Shown here: positions 1 to 13,979 of the stretch, piece by piece
Layout of the letters: each line of letters begins with the position of its first letter
Numbering within the stretch: position 1 is the stretch's first letter
NCBI GenBank assembly: GCA_034766995.1
Contig: CM068322.1
Location: forward strand, 6,262,089 to 6,326,088
Direction of reading: 5' to 3'
From: Acanthacorydalis orientalis
Lineage: Eukaryota; Arthropoda; Insecta; Megaloptera; Corydalidae
DNA length: 64,000 nucleotides
Program-made: the position numbers and the translations under genes
Notes under the pieces: generated by a model
What the model was told of the DNA's origin: nothing
The model's input: only the letters and a program-made list of their open reading frames with translations
Databases searched by the model: none

Positions 1-1270
1 GGTTGAGAATTACTGGTATTATGGGTAGATAGGGTTAAATATTATCAAGTCTGATTTTTCACTTGAAGAATTTTCTTTTAAAAACTTCATTCAAAGAATT
101 TACCTGTAGCCCTACAAATCTTCAGTTAGAATTACAGTTATTTTTTTGTGATTTTGAAATTGATTTTTTATTTAATAGCAAAAATCTACTTTATTTTTTA
201 AATGTGTTGTACAATCTCTACTTTTTATCATCCATAAAATAATAATTAAAAATATTTTTTCCATATTTCTTACAATTTACCAGGCAAACATTCCTTTTTA
301 CTCTTACTACTCAATTTACATTGCTTTGAAAAAGTTTCCAAATATTTTCTATTTTCTCATATGACAACATAAAGAAAAGACTAAGTTTGGTACATATATG
401 CATTCTGTTAAGTTTACTCTTTTGTACTATTTTGTATTTCGAAACATATATTATTTTTATCAAATTTTATTGATATTCTTTGAACATTCAAAAACTTAGT
501 ACTAAAATTATGACTTTTGAAAATAATAAAATTTCTATGAACACTTATTTTCTTATTCCAAAAATATTGTTTTAAATTGTCTAGAAAACCACAACTGAAG
601 AATGTATTATCATTTCAAGGCATCTTTTAATTATTAGAATACACATCAAAAAAATATCCGATTCCACAACAGAATTCCATCAAATGAACTAACCTAATAA
701 AAAAAACTTGTATTTTGAGACAAATAACACTTGGATAATTGATTTTTTATATTAAATTGTGACTGATTCTTTGCGCGAAAGTTAATACGTGTTATTTTAC
801 TTACAAATTTGGTAAGAATAAAATTTCCTAAAAAAAATATTTTACTCAAGAAACAAAACAAATATAAAAATATAAAATATAAGTGTATTCTTTAATAGAA
901 AGTGTATTATGTAATAAAAAGACGATTTAATATTCAATCACAATATCAGTGAGATAGAAAATTAAAGCTTCATAGCAAATATACTAATTAAAAATTTGAA
1001 AATACAAAAAAAAAATAAAAAATAAGTCAGAAATGTAGCCATTTAAACAAAACTCTGAAATGGTGACGTCTAATAAGAACATACCCATTGTTTTAAAAAT
1101 ATATTTGTGAGTGGAAATTGTTTTCGACGAACAAAGAGCAACTTTTCAATGTATCTATTTTATCATTAAATGATGGATTTAATCTTATGTAGAAAATCCT
1201 TTTTATAAAGGAATTAAATCAAAGAAGACTGTTTCTATTTGTACAATATGTATGTATAATTAGTAACATA

Positions 1271-1322
<52 letters not shown>

Positions 1323-1490
1323 TTAAATAAATGTTTAAAAATAATTATAGAATACAAATAGAATATTTATATATGTTTACACAAAAATATAAAATTTTAT
1401 AGAATTTAGAAGACCTTTTATCACTGATGCTTTCTTTTTACTTTGTCTGTAGAATCACTGTACATGAAAACATATATATATATATATGTA

Positions 1491-1531
<41 letters not shown>

Positions 1532-3335
1532 TTTCCTAGCACATAAAATAAATTTGTATTTAATTCACATCAATGTAAAATTGTATCAATTTTGTGCAGT
1601 ACGAAATATATCACTAAAAGGTCGATGAAGATCTAACTAAAATTCGAATAAATTAAATATATCTAAATTTAAGCCAACTTACCAGTGAATTCTTCTTTGC
1701 TTAAGAAATAATTTTAATACATAACTTGAATTAAATAAATAATCAATTTTTACTTCAAATCACTTCAAATGTAAATATTGTTTGGTTGTAAATATATGAA
1801 ATTCTGCAAATTATATTTTTGTAAAAAGAGATTAAATTAATCGAATGTTTTGTTATTAAAATGTGGCTAAGTAACAAATTCAATCCATGTTAATAAGATT
1901 TCATTATGAAATTAATTAATTATATAAAATAAGTTTTCTTCTCAGTTCCATTAGTACTTAATAGTTTTTTTTTATTCCAATTATTATTTGAATAGATATA
2001 TAACTTATCGAACTGATGGATTATAAATTACTTTCTGTTCGAATTCAATACATTACAGGTATTCAAGTTGTCTATATACGTTTAATAAATACAATAATAT
2101 ATTACATTTTTCATTTTTATACTTATCTTTTATTCTAGTTTTAATTAATTTTAGGTACATAAATAGAATTTTACAAAATATCATATACTACAATATTGGA
2201 AACTCTCAACATGTACCATGTGATTGAAGGTCAGATACTATCACTGCCATCTATTAGCCTGAGTTGATAATAATAATGAAAGACTATATTATTAAATTTG
2301 TTTATATTTTAGCAAAATATATTAATTATTAATAAAAAAAAAACATTCTATAATACTAAAACGTCATTTATTTTATTCAATATATTTTTATTACGCATTC
2401 CGTTTTATATTAACAAGTATAATTTTCTGTTTTAATAAAAAAAACTAAATTATGGGATTTTTTTAAAATTTTAATAATTTATATGTGAAATAAAGTTATC
2501 GTCGATTATTTAATTACTTCTTCCTTATGTGCACCTTTAATAATTTTATTGAAAAGAATATTTTTATTTTAGCGTGTACATTTTTTATGAATGCCAAGTC
2601 GCCATTAATAAAGAAAAAAAATATTCATTAATGACCTGTTCTTCAAATATCATATGCTTTTATTTCTAAACGGATGTTTTCATTATACAGCGTTAGAATA
2701 GAATAAGAAGCACACTGAATACTGTAAGTCTTACAATTAACATGTAATATCTAATAATAAGATAAGAAATTAATATTTGTCTCTCCACTTTGGCGAAGCA
2801 AGTTTTTGTATGTCAAATCCTTCCATTGAAATTAATATTTCGTAAAACATAAATTTTGTATGAAGAGTATAAGCATTTATACTTGAAAATATTATCTAAA
2901 TCATATCTTTTGCATGCACTTGTCCATAGTTTGCTACTAAAAATAATTTATTATACATGTGGCAATACAGTTCACAAATATCCTGATTTAGAAATACAAT
3001 ATTGCCTAGCTGAAATGATGGGATGGTAAAACTAATCATTTATATTACATTATCGTTTCGAATCTTGAAGAATGATTTTTTGTAATTTTTACAACAATAA
3101 AGTATATTAATAGGTTTACTTGTAGATACTTTTTTATTAAAATATATACAAAAAACTACAAAAATATTCCTTTATTTAACCGTAGTTTTATATCAACTCA
3201 AACTAATAGAGGTGCTAATATTGAAAATCGACGGTTTTAGGTATGAGTTTCCAGTATTTTAATCTATGGTTTGATTTCATGCAGGTCGTATTAATAAATG
3301 TTTTGTAGTTTGTATATTGTACAATATTGATTACT

Positions 3336-3373
<38 letters not shown>

Positions 3374-3887
3374 CGCATTTTTACTGTTTAGTAATTAAGA
3401 GGTGAGGTTATTTTAGACTATTACAGAAGAGCTTTAAAGTGTAATGGGTTACTGAAGGCACTCTAATTAATTCAAAGATAATTTTAAAAAACATCTTAGC
3501 TTCTTCAAATAATCGTCCGCATTACAAGAGTCGTTAAAAATAACCACTTTTTGAAATTATTATATCAATTATTTGTTTAACATGCTATTACAGTTGCTCG
3601 AATGTGGTTAAAAAATATCCATGTTGCCATTAGAACATTCGGTAAAAACTCAATTTTTGTCATATACATTTTCTTGTGGCTAAATTTTAATATGATATTT
3701 TAAAAATAGTTTTTTGTAAAAATGACAAGAAAAATAATAGAGCTTTTTAGTGGGAAACAAATTGAAAAAAATCCAAAATAAGTGTAATTTTTTGTTTTAT
3801 TTTAACATGCATCTGTTCTAATATGTATCTAATGAAATATTTTGAGAAATTTATTGATTATATTATAGTTAGATGAAAAATGCAGTA
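1..3887. other. Gene-free AT-rich DNA
   Basis: No coding frame with recognisable protein. It contains three (TA)n tracts (about 1274-1319, 1472-1529, 3341-3370). Apparent frames rich in Tyr/Ile come from the TA repeats. Confidence 0.7.
1274..1529. repeat. Two (TA)n microsatellites
   Basis: Nearly pure TA runs at about 1274-1319 and 1472-1529, the second interrupted by G and TT. Probably length-polymorphic. Confidence 0.9.
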
Positions 3888-5110
3888 TATTGGATCAGTG
3901 CAAAAGTTCTTATACGACTTGACACTGAAAATCGGGTGATTATTTTTTACAGAAAACGTTTTTATTAATCAATTATGTATTCACTATCGTTTTATACAAT
4001 CATTTTCCAACAATCAGGCAACTACTGAATTCCTCCTTTGTAAAGTATACGAAGTTTTTTGGCAAAAAAAGGCGGTGAGGTGGTCTTTGACTATCTCCAC
4101 GGTGTCAAATTTTTTTACCATTTAAACTGTTCTACAGCAACCGGAACAAATGATAATCCGAAGGCTTAATGTCCTGAGAATACGGTGGATGCTATATGAT
4201 TTCCCATTTCAATGATGACCCACTTACAATTGGCCAAAATCGGACACTTTCCTTTAATTGCTGCATTCAGTTTGGTTACTTGTTGAAAGTACTTCTCCTT
4301 AGTAATCGTTTCGTCCCTTAGAAGCATCTCAAAATAAACAACATTTTTCCAATCCCACCAAACATCTAGTAACACCTTCATCGGATGCAAGCTAGTTTTG
4401 GCGACTGGTTCTGCACTTTCATCGCTTTTTCTATGTTCGTCTGCGTGGGACGTTGTTGTATAGGCTCCATTTCTCATCACCTGTCATCAACTGATCCAAA
4501 AGAAGCTCTTGTTGAGGCGTCTAAGCGAAGAAACTGCCAATTTGTTTTTTTCAATCAAATTTGTTTTTTCAGACAACGAGTGCGGCACCTACGTACTGAG
4601 CTTTAATATGAACTCCAACTTCTTGAATGCCAAAATTCAGTCGATCTGCCAACGTTGAGTATCTCAACGCAATCTTTTCCGTCAAAATTCGTGAGTTATT
4701 GTCAACCGTCCAAAACATCGGAATCGATCTCAGTAGACCGTACAGAGCGGGGTTGATCTTCGAAGTTAAAATCACCAAGTCAAAATTTAGCAAATCATTT
4801 TTTCACAGTTTGAAGTGATGTTGCATGATCCAAATAAACCTCGCGAATATTTTTCTTTGCCGTGCCAAAAGTTACTCCTTTCTAAAACTCATACAACACA
4901 ACGTAACGACTATATCTTTTCGTTGTCCATTTTCAAAAATTTTTCTCACACAAATCAAATCGAAACAAATGCTTCTGATGCTCAAATGACAGCCGTGACT
5001 GTCACCTTTCAAACGATATATATAATGAATACATTTCAATCGCGAACGCAACCATGCCACACTCTTAACACCACCTATTGAATCCTATACGAACTTTTGC
5101 ACTGATCGAA
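3888..5110 (-). mobile_element. Decayed mariner element, copy 1 of the TTGGATCAG family
   Basis: Ends are imperfect inverted repeats: TTGGATCAGTGCAAAAGTTC at 3890, and the reverse complement of GAACTTTTGCACTGATCGAA at the right. The minus strand holds transposase pieces in several frames: [17 protein letters not shown] near the N terminus, the WWDWKNVVYFEML and CPILANCKWVI blocks later. Frameshifts and stops make it inactive. About 1.2 kb, so full length for mariner, and closely related to 43215-44415. Confidence 0.85.
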
Positions 5111-5112
5111 TG

Positions 5113-5165
<53 letters not shown>
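5110..5165. repeat. (TA)n(GA)n compound microsatellite
   Basis: TA units to about 5128, then GA units to 5165. It abuts the right end of the mariner copy. Confidence 0.9.
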
Positions 5166-5169
<4 letters not shown>

Positions 5170-6599
5170 AAAGACACATCACCTCTATGTGCAAAAATTT
5201 GGCTGAATAAATAATTGAAATTATATAAACTAATACATTCAATGCTCATGCCGATACCAACAGTTTATATGAACATTCATAAGTAAATATCACTACATTT
5301 TTAACCATTTGACTAAAATTTTTAGCAACTCAAATCATTTTAGCAACTGTGTATCGGGTTTTAAGCACGAATCGTTATGAATTTGACTAAAAGTTATGTT
5401 TTATCGACGTGTTTATTTTAAATATGGTAACTTGTTATACGGACGATTAATAATAATTAACACTGTAGCCAAATTTAACACAAACTCTGTAATAATAAAC
5501 ACTGTTATTTATGTTGATCCCAATAATTAATTGTTTAGAAAATGTAATATTGCTGTGGTACTGGCCAAATTATTTAAAGCGTTTTGAATTTATAACCATT
5601 ATGTTATTTCATTACAATATATAATTAACATACTCTGTATGCTATTTGTGTAAATTTTTTTAACTACATAATATTAAAAATTATTATTGTTTAACGCATG
5701 TGATTGATGCAATAATATTATATTTTCTTCATCTTTCAAAAAAAGTATCAATATAGGTGTACATCCATAATCGTTGACATTTTTTGAATATAACTTACTT
5801 CAGTTAGATTCGAATATAAAATAATTAATAATGGTTTTTGTTTTATATTCATTTAATACTGAACAAGGGAGTATTACAATTATTTTGATCTAAACAGAAA
5901 AGACTTTAATCATAAAAACAAATTTACATTTCTGTATCATTAATCACATGCATTTGATGCAATGCAATGCAAATTTGATGCAATGTACAGCTATTTGAAA
6001 ATATTTATCTTTCTCTAATTAGTCCACATTAATAAATATTTGTTTTTTTTAAAAAAAAACTAGTAAAAATAATTCAAATAGTGAATTGCTTTGTAACCTG
6101 TCAATTTATTTGCTACACTTTTAAGTGTACTGTGTCGATTATACAAGTGATAATAGTAAAACTCTATCATATAAATCGTTAAAACCTACATGAAGGGGAT
6201 TCAAAACTAGTCAAATGGTAAATTTCACACCCTTTGAACACAGCAACATGTTAATGACCATAATTAACTAAAAAATAGATGAAACTGCACAACATACGAT
6301 ACAAACCAATACGGTGTTTCAATTTAAATTAAAATGTGTGTTCGTTTAATCTCGAACTAAACCATTACTAATTTCCGATTTATAACACACTCTATAAAGG
6401 ATAGCCTTTTTATTATTTTTGTAATTTAAAACCAACAACTGTTTATTTTTACTAAAACAAGAAGTATTTTATTAATAAGTTAACAAGTATAAATAAGTAA
6501 ACAATTTAATGATTACATAAAACACAGGCTATCTCTCTTTCATTGAAAATAAATATATGTCCATTTATTAGAAAAGTGTGATCAAAACATTAATCTCCT

Positions 6600-6752
6600 T
6601 TCACAAATTAATTATTTCTCTAAGCCAAAAAACACAAAAAAAATCTGATTATAAATGTTCAATAAATGATTATTGACCATTTTTAATTGTCATTTATCCG
6701 CATTTCTACGGCGATACAATCATCACCAAAGCGTTGAGTTAAAGAATTTTCT
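6600..6752. mobile_element. Palindromic MITE family, single arm
   Basis: TTCACAAATTAATTATTTCT, then AAAAACACAAAAAAAATCTG, TCAATAAATGATTATTGACC and GGCGATACAATCATCACC in the same order as the left arm of the copies at 48424 and 52679. The second arm is missing or too decayed to see. Confidence 0.65.
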
Positions 6753-8300
6753 TTTTACCTTTTCCCTCTGAGAATGGTCAGCAGGCCTATAATATGATGG
6801 ATATTAATACCTCGTTTATACATTTTGTAAGTAATTATATCTCACATTGTATATTTCATCCGTATTTCTCCTGTAAATAAATAGCGAGCTTTTTCATTTT
6901 TTTTCTCGTTACTGGTACAAGAAATATTTTTTTCAAAAAGATCTACGAATAAAAAAAATAGTATTTATATATAATTTATATTTCCTGTGTAGTTCATGTT
7001 GAAAATGAAAATAATTGTATAAAATATGTGTGAGTTAAAATTAATAATAAATGTAAACGGAAATAAGTATTCAAAATTCGACTAATCAGAACACATAGAA
7101 ATAACATTCCTAAAGTGCGCACTTTTTCTAATAACATTATTATTATTCATTGACAAATAAATCTAAATATCATCGAAATATTGTCTATTTAAATACAAAA
7201 TTTGAGGGAATCCTGTTTTTAAGTTAACACTGCTTAATATTAATATATTTTGAATACCTAGTATAGACATGGTAGCAGTATCAGCTTTTATAAATTTAAA
7301 TGGAGAAAAAATCAAGATAGATATATTATCTACACCATCCATTTCGTTCAAAACATATAAAATGCTATTCATAATTACAATTCTATAAAACAATACTAGA
7401 ATACGATCAAGTTTCACTTATCACAGTTACTATCAATCTATCAATAAAATAACATGAAAACCTATCAAGCTAAAAAAAAATTTATCAAACGTGATACAAC
7501 AAGAAATTGGGTTTCAAAATAAGATGTGTTTGAAAATGTATAGCATGAATAGCTTAACAATTTGTAAAAAATGAATTTATTAGTTAAAGAATAATCTATG
7601 TAAACGTATTTTTCATACATGACATTCTTGCGGCATAAAACACTAGTGCGTCTGTCAGCTTAAATTGATATAACAATATGGTTACCTAAACGAACATTTT
7701 TACTATTTTTACATAACCCACTAAAGATTGTATTTAATTTCATGAAAGTCATTTCTTAATTAATAGTAAAAAATTTGAAATAAAAAAAAATGTAAGGATG
7801 TTATAATAAAATTATTATAAACACAAAAATTATGATAGAACTAAATAAAAATAATATGTAAATGATGATTATTTTGGATGAAATATAATTACATTAAAAT
7901 CGAAAACAATAATCACAATTACATTAGACTTTACTATAATATAAAATTAAAATAGTAAATGTGAAGTGCCATGCAAATATACCTTGTAAAACATACAATG
8001 TGATGAAAACTTTTCTTGTACTATTTATTATAAAATATGAGTTTTATTATCAATTATTACTTTATCACTGAACATAAAAACAAAATCAATAAATTGTGTT
8101 TAATGCAATGATGAATTCAAAATTATTGGTTTCATACAAACATCAACCGAATCCAACAAATTACATTGAAAATAAATCATTCATGGTGTGGTAAATGTCA
8201 AAACTTTCCCATATTGTAATATACTCGTATATAGTATTCGATAATAGTTAATAAGAGAAACATAATATGGAATTATAAGTTATTTAAGATTTGATTGTCG

Positions 8301-8399
8301 AGATTTTTCTGTATCTTAACGCCCTAAGAAAGTCGAAAGCTCCATTAAAATACGTATAAGCAATAATCGAAATAATCAATTAGTCAGTTGTTAAACATT
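8301..8399. mobile_element. Palindromic MITE family, decayed arm
   Basis: TTTTTCTGTATCTTAACGCC, CGTATAAGCAATAATCGAAA and a TTAAACATTTTC end follow the right-arm order of the family. Confidence 0.5.
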
Positions 8400-8441
8400 T
8401 TCAAGAACAATCATTACTACTAAACATCATATGTTAGTGTA

Positions 8442-8695
8442 AATGTCGTCGGCAAAATCCGACGACCAGGCAAAGTCCGAGTTTGCCCGGGCGCTGTCAA
8501 TCGAAGTCCGACTTTGACTAATCAATATATATCCTGATTTATAAAATTAGAATTAGATCACCCTCACCCTCGCCCTTTTTTTACCCGACCAAGTGCAGGT
8601 ATACAGCCCTGAGTAACGATTCTATTTCGTACTTTGACTGACGGTGGCCGGGCAAAGTCTGACTTTGCCTGGTCGTTGAACTTTGCCTGCGACAT
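8442..8695. mobile_element. 254-bp MITE with about 65-bp inverted repeats
   Basis: The left end (ATGTCGTCGGCAAAATCCGA, CGACCAGGCAAAGTCCGAG) matches the reverse complement of the right end (ATGTCGCAGGCAAAGTTCAA, CGACCAGGCAAAGTCAGAC) for about 65 bp. Each arm contains an inner palindrome of the form GGCAAAGTC-N-GACTTTGCC, exact on the right side. No coding capacity and no clear target duplication. The superfamily is not assigned. Confidence 0.75.
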
Positions 8696-9784
8696 GTATA
8701 AGTAAAAATACAAATCACTTATTATATTTGTTAATCAGCAAATATAATTAAAATAGGAGGATTTACATTTAGAATGATTTTTTTGACATGTAAGAGCCAT
8801 GCATTTATTATCAGCGAAGAAGAAAAACTATATTGTATGTAATTAAATTATCTCTATACAAAACTTTATTTGATTAAAAATAAATAGGTGTTAATTTGAA
8901 ATTTCGTAAATACAACACAAATGAAAAACACAAACTTCATCTGAGAGTATTTTTTAATAGGACGCTAGTAATTGTTTAGTTAGAGATTAAACGAACGTAT
9001 TCTTTAATTTCATTTAAAACAACATATCGACTTACATATTATGCAATTTCATTTTTTTAATCGAATATTAACATAAATGAAAGGGGTATTTATTTACCAT
9101 TTGGTTAGTTTCAATTTCTTCCTCATATAATTTTAATTGTACATTTTACATGGAAGTTAATTTAGCTACAGTACCAAAAACTATATTGAGAAATATAATA
9201 AAACTAAACAAGCTCTTATCTAGTTCAATTATTCAATCATATAATAGTAATATCAATAACAATGTTAATATATAATAGTCCAAAAAATCAGAACACCGAT
9301 CGAAAAACTAAGTAACCAGACAGTATTTGAATAAAATGTCGGTACACAATGCTGTCATTATTATCTTAATAATTCTTTTAAAAACATTCATCAGTCAAAC
9401 AGATCATAAATTCATATGTACTAAGATTGACAGTGGATTAAATAAACCATTCGTTGAATTTATTTCATGGATGACTTGCTAAAAACGCTATTATAGATAA
9501 TCGAAAAGCATTAAAGAAATACCTACCGAATCGGTAAAACATTCGATAACGATTTGATTTTAAATACAGAAATTTTGTAGTATCCAATTTTTAATGTGGT
9601 AGTTAACAAATAGTTCTTTTAAAATGACTGAAAAATAATTGAAGTTTGAATTGAGAAAGAAATTAAAAAAATATATGATTAAACCAGTCTATGTTTTTTT
9701 AATAAGTCTGTTTCAATGTATATCTATTTAAATATTTTAATAAATTTATTGATTATGAGACGAAGACAAATACAGGATACAAAT

Positions 9785-10700
9785 ACGAGGTGGATTTTCA
9801 AAGTAAGAGCCATTCACAAATTAGGAAAAAAAACATCAATGATAAGAACGATTTATTAAAGGCGAAAGACGTTACATATATACATTATTTTTCCACATAG
9901 TCACCATTGACTTCCACGCATTTTTGGTATCGTGGCACCAGCTTTTTTATTCGTGACTAAGAAATCCGCCGCCTGTGAATTGAACCAATTAGTAACACCT
10001 GTCTTCAGTTCTTTGTCATTTTCAAAGCGTTGAAATGCGAGCCATTTATTTAGGTGTATGAACAAGTGGTAATCGCTTGGCGCGAGATCAAGACTGTACA
10101 GTGGTGAACAAAAATTTACCATCCAAAGTCTTGCAACGTTTAAACAGTTCGAACTACGGTATTAGGTAGCGCATTATTGTTTTTTGTAGCCTAGCTTTTC
10201 TATCACAATGTCTTAAATCACTGTCCGTGAAACTTCTGGAAATTCAAAAGACAAATGTGAAATCGTGAATCGATGATTTTTTCAAATTTTCGTGTTCATT
10301 TTTTCCACAAAATCGTTTGTCCTCGCACTAGACCGGCCACTACACTCTTCGTCATTAATATTCGTTTGCACTTCTTTAAATAAGCGAGACAAATTCCTAA
10401 TATTACTGTCACTCATAACACAGCCTGTACACCTAATCAAGTTGCCTGTGAATTTCAACAGGACTATTGTTTTTTTTCCTAACAAAAAATGGATCACTGC
10501 ACGAAACTCGCACCTGGTAGATTATTTATTGTTGCACCTAATATAAATCACTCTCACGTGGCATTAAACAAGATGCGAGGCCAACAAAATGATTGGCGGC
10601 GAGACCATAAGCCACATAGATATTGCGCATGCGCTATTTCATCGTTCATGTTTAATCGGCGGTAAATACAAAATAGGCCTTATTTTGATAACGCGCCTCA
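9785..10700 (-). mobile_element. Decayed, internally deleted mariner-like element
   Basis: Imperfect inverted ends: ACGAGGTGGATTTTCAAAGT on the left, and on the right the reverse complement reads TTGAGGCGCGTTATCAAAAT. The minus strand encodes an N-terminal part (IRNLSRLFKEVQTNINDEE, the usual mariner HTH-linker block) and a C-terminal part (YSLDLAPSDYHLF, FNSQAADF, GDYVEK just before a TAA). The catalytic middle is missing, so it is non-autonomous. Confidence 0.8.
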
Positions 10701-10702
10701 AA

Positions 10703-11539
10703 TATATATTACATCATACATATATATATATATAAACAAATATTTTACTTTTTTCTTTAACCCATTAAGAACCGCTGTAACATACAACATTAATTTTGGA
10801 AATTTTTTTCTTTGTTAAAAACATTTTTTTAAAACATTTTTATATAACAGTAAACATTTATTCAATAGTAATAGAACTACATTATTAATTTTTTGATTTT
10901 TGCGAAAGTCACAAAAAAAGCAAAGTAGATGTAGACTTTGCAAGAACCAGACCATATATAGATATGAAAAAAGATATGCAAAATAGATATGCAAAAAGTG
11001 CAACGATTTTCTCCACTCGAAATATTTTATTAACTCTCACGACATTATATTTGGATTTCAATAAAAAAATAAATTTAAAATTTAAAACAGCCTATTTTTT
11101 ATACCTTTGAAATATAATAATTTTGATAATAATTTTCTTAATAATTTTGATAATAATTAGTCGCCGCTGTTGCGTGTACAAACATCACAGTGTGAAAAAC
11201 CAAAATTCTTAATTTGTTTCTTTCTAATACCAAATTAATTAAAGTAGACCTAAAATCAAACCACATTAAACGTTTTCAATAATTTTCACGATTTTGAGTA
11301 GCGGCGTTTAATGGGCTAATGTTATTTTATTTTAAATACATACTATTTGAATTTTAATATTATGAAAACAGAGAAATATAGAAATATTAATAAAATTAAT
11401 TATCATAAGTATTATATAATTAATTATTAAAATTCCTATTTTTTCTACTTCATATCATAATACTAAAACCAAAATAAAATATTTACATAACATAAACTTA
11501 GATGAACATTATTTTTTCATTTCGTTTTTAGAAGATATA
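10703..11539. other. Gene-free AT-rich DNA
   Basis: Nothing recognised. Poly-purine and TA-rich tracts only. Confidence 0.5.
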
Positions 11540-11690
11540 TTAGGTGGTAGGAAAATAGTTGTGGTTTTTTTTTCTGAATTCTAACCTTAATTTTTGTCAT
11601 TCCATCGTGTTCATGTTAATATCACTTTAAAGTGAATTTTTCAATCTGTTTGGGTAACATCGACTTGGGTTTTATAATTAAACACACGTA
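11540..11690. mobile_element. Terminal fragment of a TTAGGTTGG mariner
   Basis: TTAGGTGGTAGGAAAATAGT, then TTCCATCGTGTTCATGTTAA and AACATCGACTTGGGTTTTAT align in order with the first 150 bp of the element at 23737. Only this end is present. Confidence 0.7.
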
Positions 11691-12290
11691 AAACAGCTAG
11701 GAAAATCAAAAAAGCTTAATATATATATAAATTTAAAGGTCACAAATCCCAATTATTCATCTACCAACTTCATATTTTGATCATAAAATTGAATTACTGA
11801 AGGTAAATGTTATAGCAACATTGTATACAAATGTATATAAATTAGTATATTTTCTACTTGCTTTTTACAATAAAAAGTTATCACAAATTAATTATTGTCA
11901 TTTATATCACAGAACTTAATTGAGCGCCACAAAAATATGTAATTGATAAATCGTGCTTAAATAAAAAATATTTACTGAACAATTATAATCACGACGCTGC
12001 ATTTCATATTGTTGATGCAATACTACTTATAAAAACGTATGAAAATTTATATTGATCTCGATACATTTTTAATACTGTAATAAAAAAATTTAACAGTTGG
12101 TTATTGGTATGAGATTTTAAATTCTAATCGTTACGAATGTGGTGATACATTAATTTTATCAACATGGTTTAATTAAACTATTTTTAGTCTTAATACAAAA
12201 TTCTAGTTATTTTCATATTTATTTTATTGGAAAAACTATTAATTTGCAATTAATTTCTTATATAGACAAACAAATATATTTCATTAAAAT

Positions 12291-12293
<3 letters not shown>

Positions 12294-12328
<35 letters not shown>
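12294..12328. repeat. (TA)n microsatellite
   Basis: About 17 TA units. Confidence 0.9.
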
Positions 12329-12330
<2 letters not shown>

Positions 12331-13072
12331 TATATCTAAATGACAAAACATCTAAAAGAGCCACTAATAAATACTTAATTTAATCTCGAATTTAATTTCT
12401 AACCACTTTCTAAAAAAAAAATTTCATTTCATTTTCTGTTTGTGTACTGTAAAAATATTCTCGAATTTTATAGCGAATGGCTTAAAAATCACTATTCTTA
12501 AGCAATATTATCAATTTATGGTTGTGAATATAGTATTACTGTACGACTTCTTTTTGTTTGTTGTATAAAGAACTATATTGGTGAGGGTTATGGACTCATT
12601 TTTGTTATGGAATTACTTCGTCAGACACGCATTGAAAGTAACATTTATATACATTAGTATGTATTTATTTACAAACATAACAACCAACTAAAATAATTTC
12701 GAAACACGATAAATAACATTTTGATTAATCATAAAAAATATGACAATACTATGCGGCAATGAGAAAAACTCAAAGTTATGTAATAAGAAAAAAATATAGC
12801 AATACCAGCCAAATGAAAATAAATTTGATTAATTAATTTAATTATATTTGTTTATATTAATTGTGCTCAGCAATCTTCATTCTGAATACTCTTCCCTTTT
12901 TTATTTCTGATACATAACGTATGACAAAACGTATAACGATGATAGATAACGTATATTCTAATTTTGTAAAGAGAGTAAGTACAGAAGATTCATTGACTGA
13001 TCCGATATGTACAAATTAGTATTGGGTATAGAATGTTATGCAACATAGAAACAAAAAAAAAACACATTGTAT

Positions 13073-13189
13073 GTATATATGTATATATATATATATAAAA
13101 TCAAAATTATCGACTAAAATTTCCATAACGTAAACTTACTCATTTGGGATGAGATTTCTATGGTACCCAAATATGTGTTCCTCTCTTCT

Positions 13190-13251
<62 letters not shown>

Positions 13252-13442
13252 CAAAATTATTCACAACAAATACAAAAAAAACATGACAACTTATTTATTT
13301 GGGGCGAGTCGTTTATGACACCCAAATCTATTATTGTTGCGTTCGGTTACATGCTTATAATTGACAAGTGGTTGAACGCAATGAGCCTAGGGGTTGACAA
13401 ACGAAATGAATAGGGGACGGAGCTCACTAGTGTGTGTGTTTT

Positions 13443-13503
<61 letters not shown>

Positions 13504-13698
13504 TGTGTATTAAAATGTATTTAAGAAACACATTTAAAAACATAACATAAAAAGAAAATACACTGAAAAATACAAAAATATTAATATGTTCTAATAGCAG
13601 TCCACGAACTCACCGATACTGTTATTTCACTGGATACAGGGTTTCCATCTTGTAACAAGTACCAATAAGCTGGTTTTTAAGATACACATACTTACATA

Positions 13699-13753
<55 letters not shown>

Positions 13754-13936
13754 AAAAATAATACCTAACAAAAATAATACAAACAGAAACGATTTCAATA
13801 ATTGAAGACTTAAAAAAAATGAAATACAGGTAAATTCATTCCGCAAAAAATATACCGTACAAAATATTCTGTCATGAAATACATATATTTAAGTATTTGT
13901 ATTTATACAGCTGATAAAGTTTTTTGTATGTATATA

Positions 13937-13977
<41 letters not shown>

Positions 13978-13979
13978 TG
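13073..13979. repeat. Cluster of five (TA)n tracts
   Basis: TA runs at about 13073-13098, 13191-13249, 13446-13502, 13704-13752 and 13929-13979. The first two are each followed by TATATAAAATCAAAATTAT and then by similar ~100-bp stretches with a TTTGGG...ACCCAAAT inverted pair, so part of the cluster looks like a decayed tandem duplication. Confidence 0.85.

Larger units (their letters stand above)
5166..8441. other. Gene-free AT-rich DNA
   Basis: No coding signal. It holds a single arm of the palindromic MITE family at about 6600-6752 and a decayed fragment of the opposite arm at about 8301-8399. GATGCAATGCAATG-like short repeats occur near 5954-5985. Confidence 0.6.

Noticed and set aside
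1443..1628. Open frame rich in Tyr/Ile
   Set aside because: Produced by a (TA)n tract. The same holds for frames at 13622-13846, 15702-15923, 30170-30445, 39148-39357 and 62900-63110.
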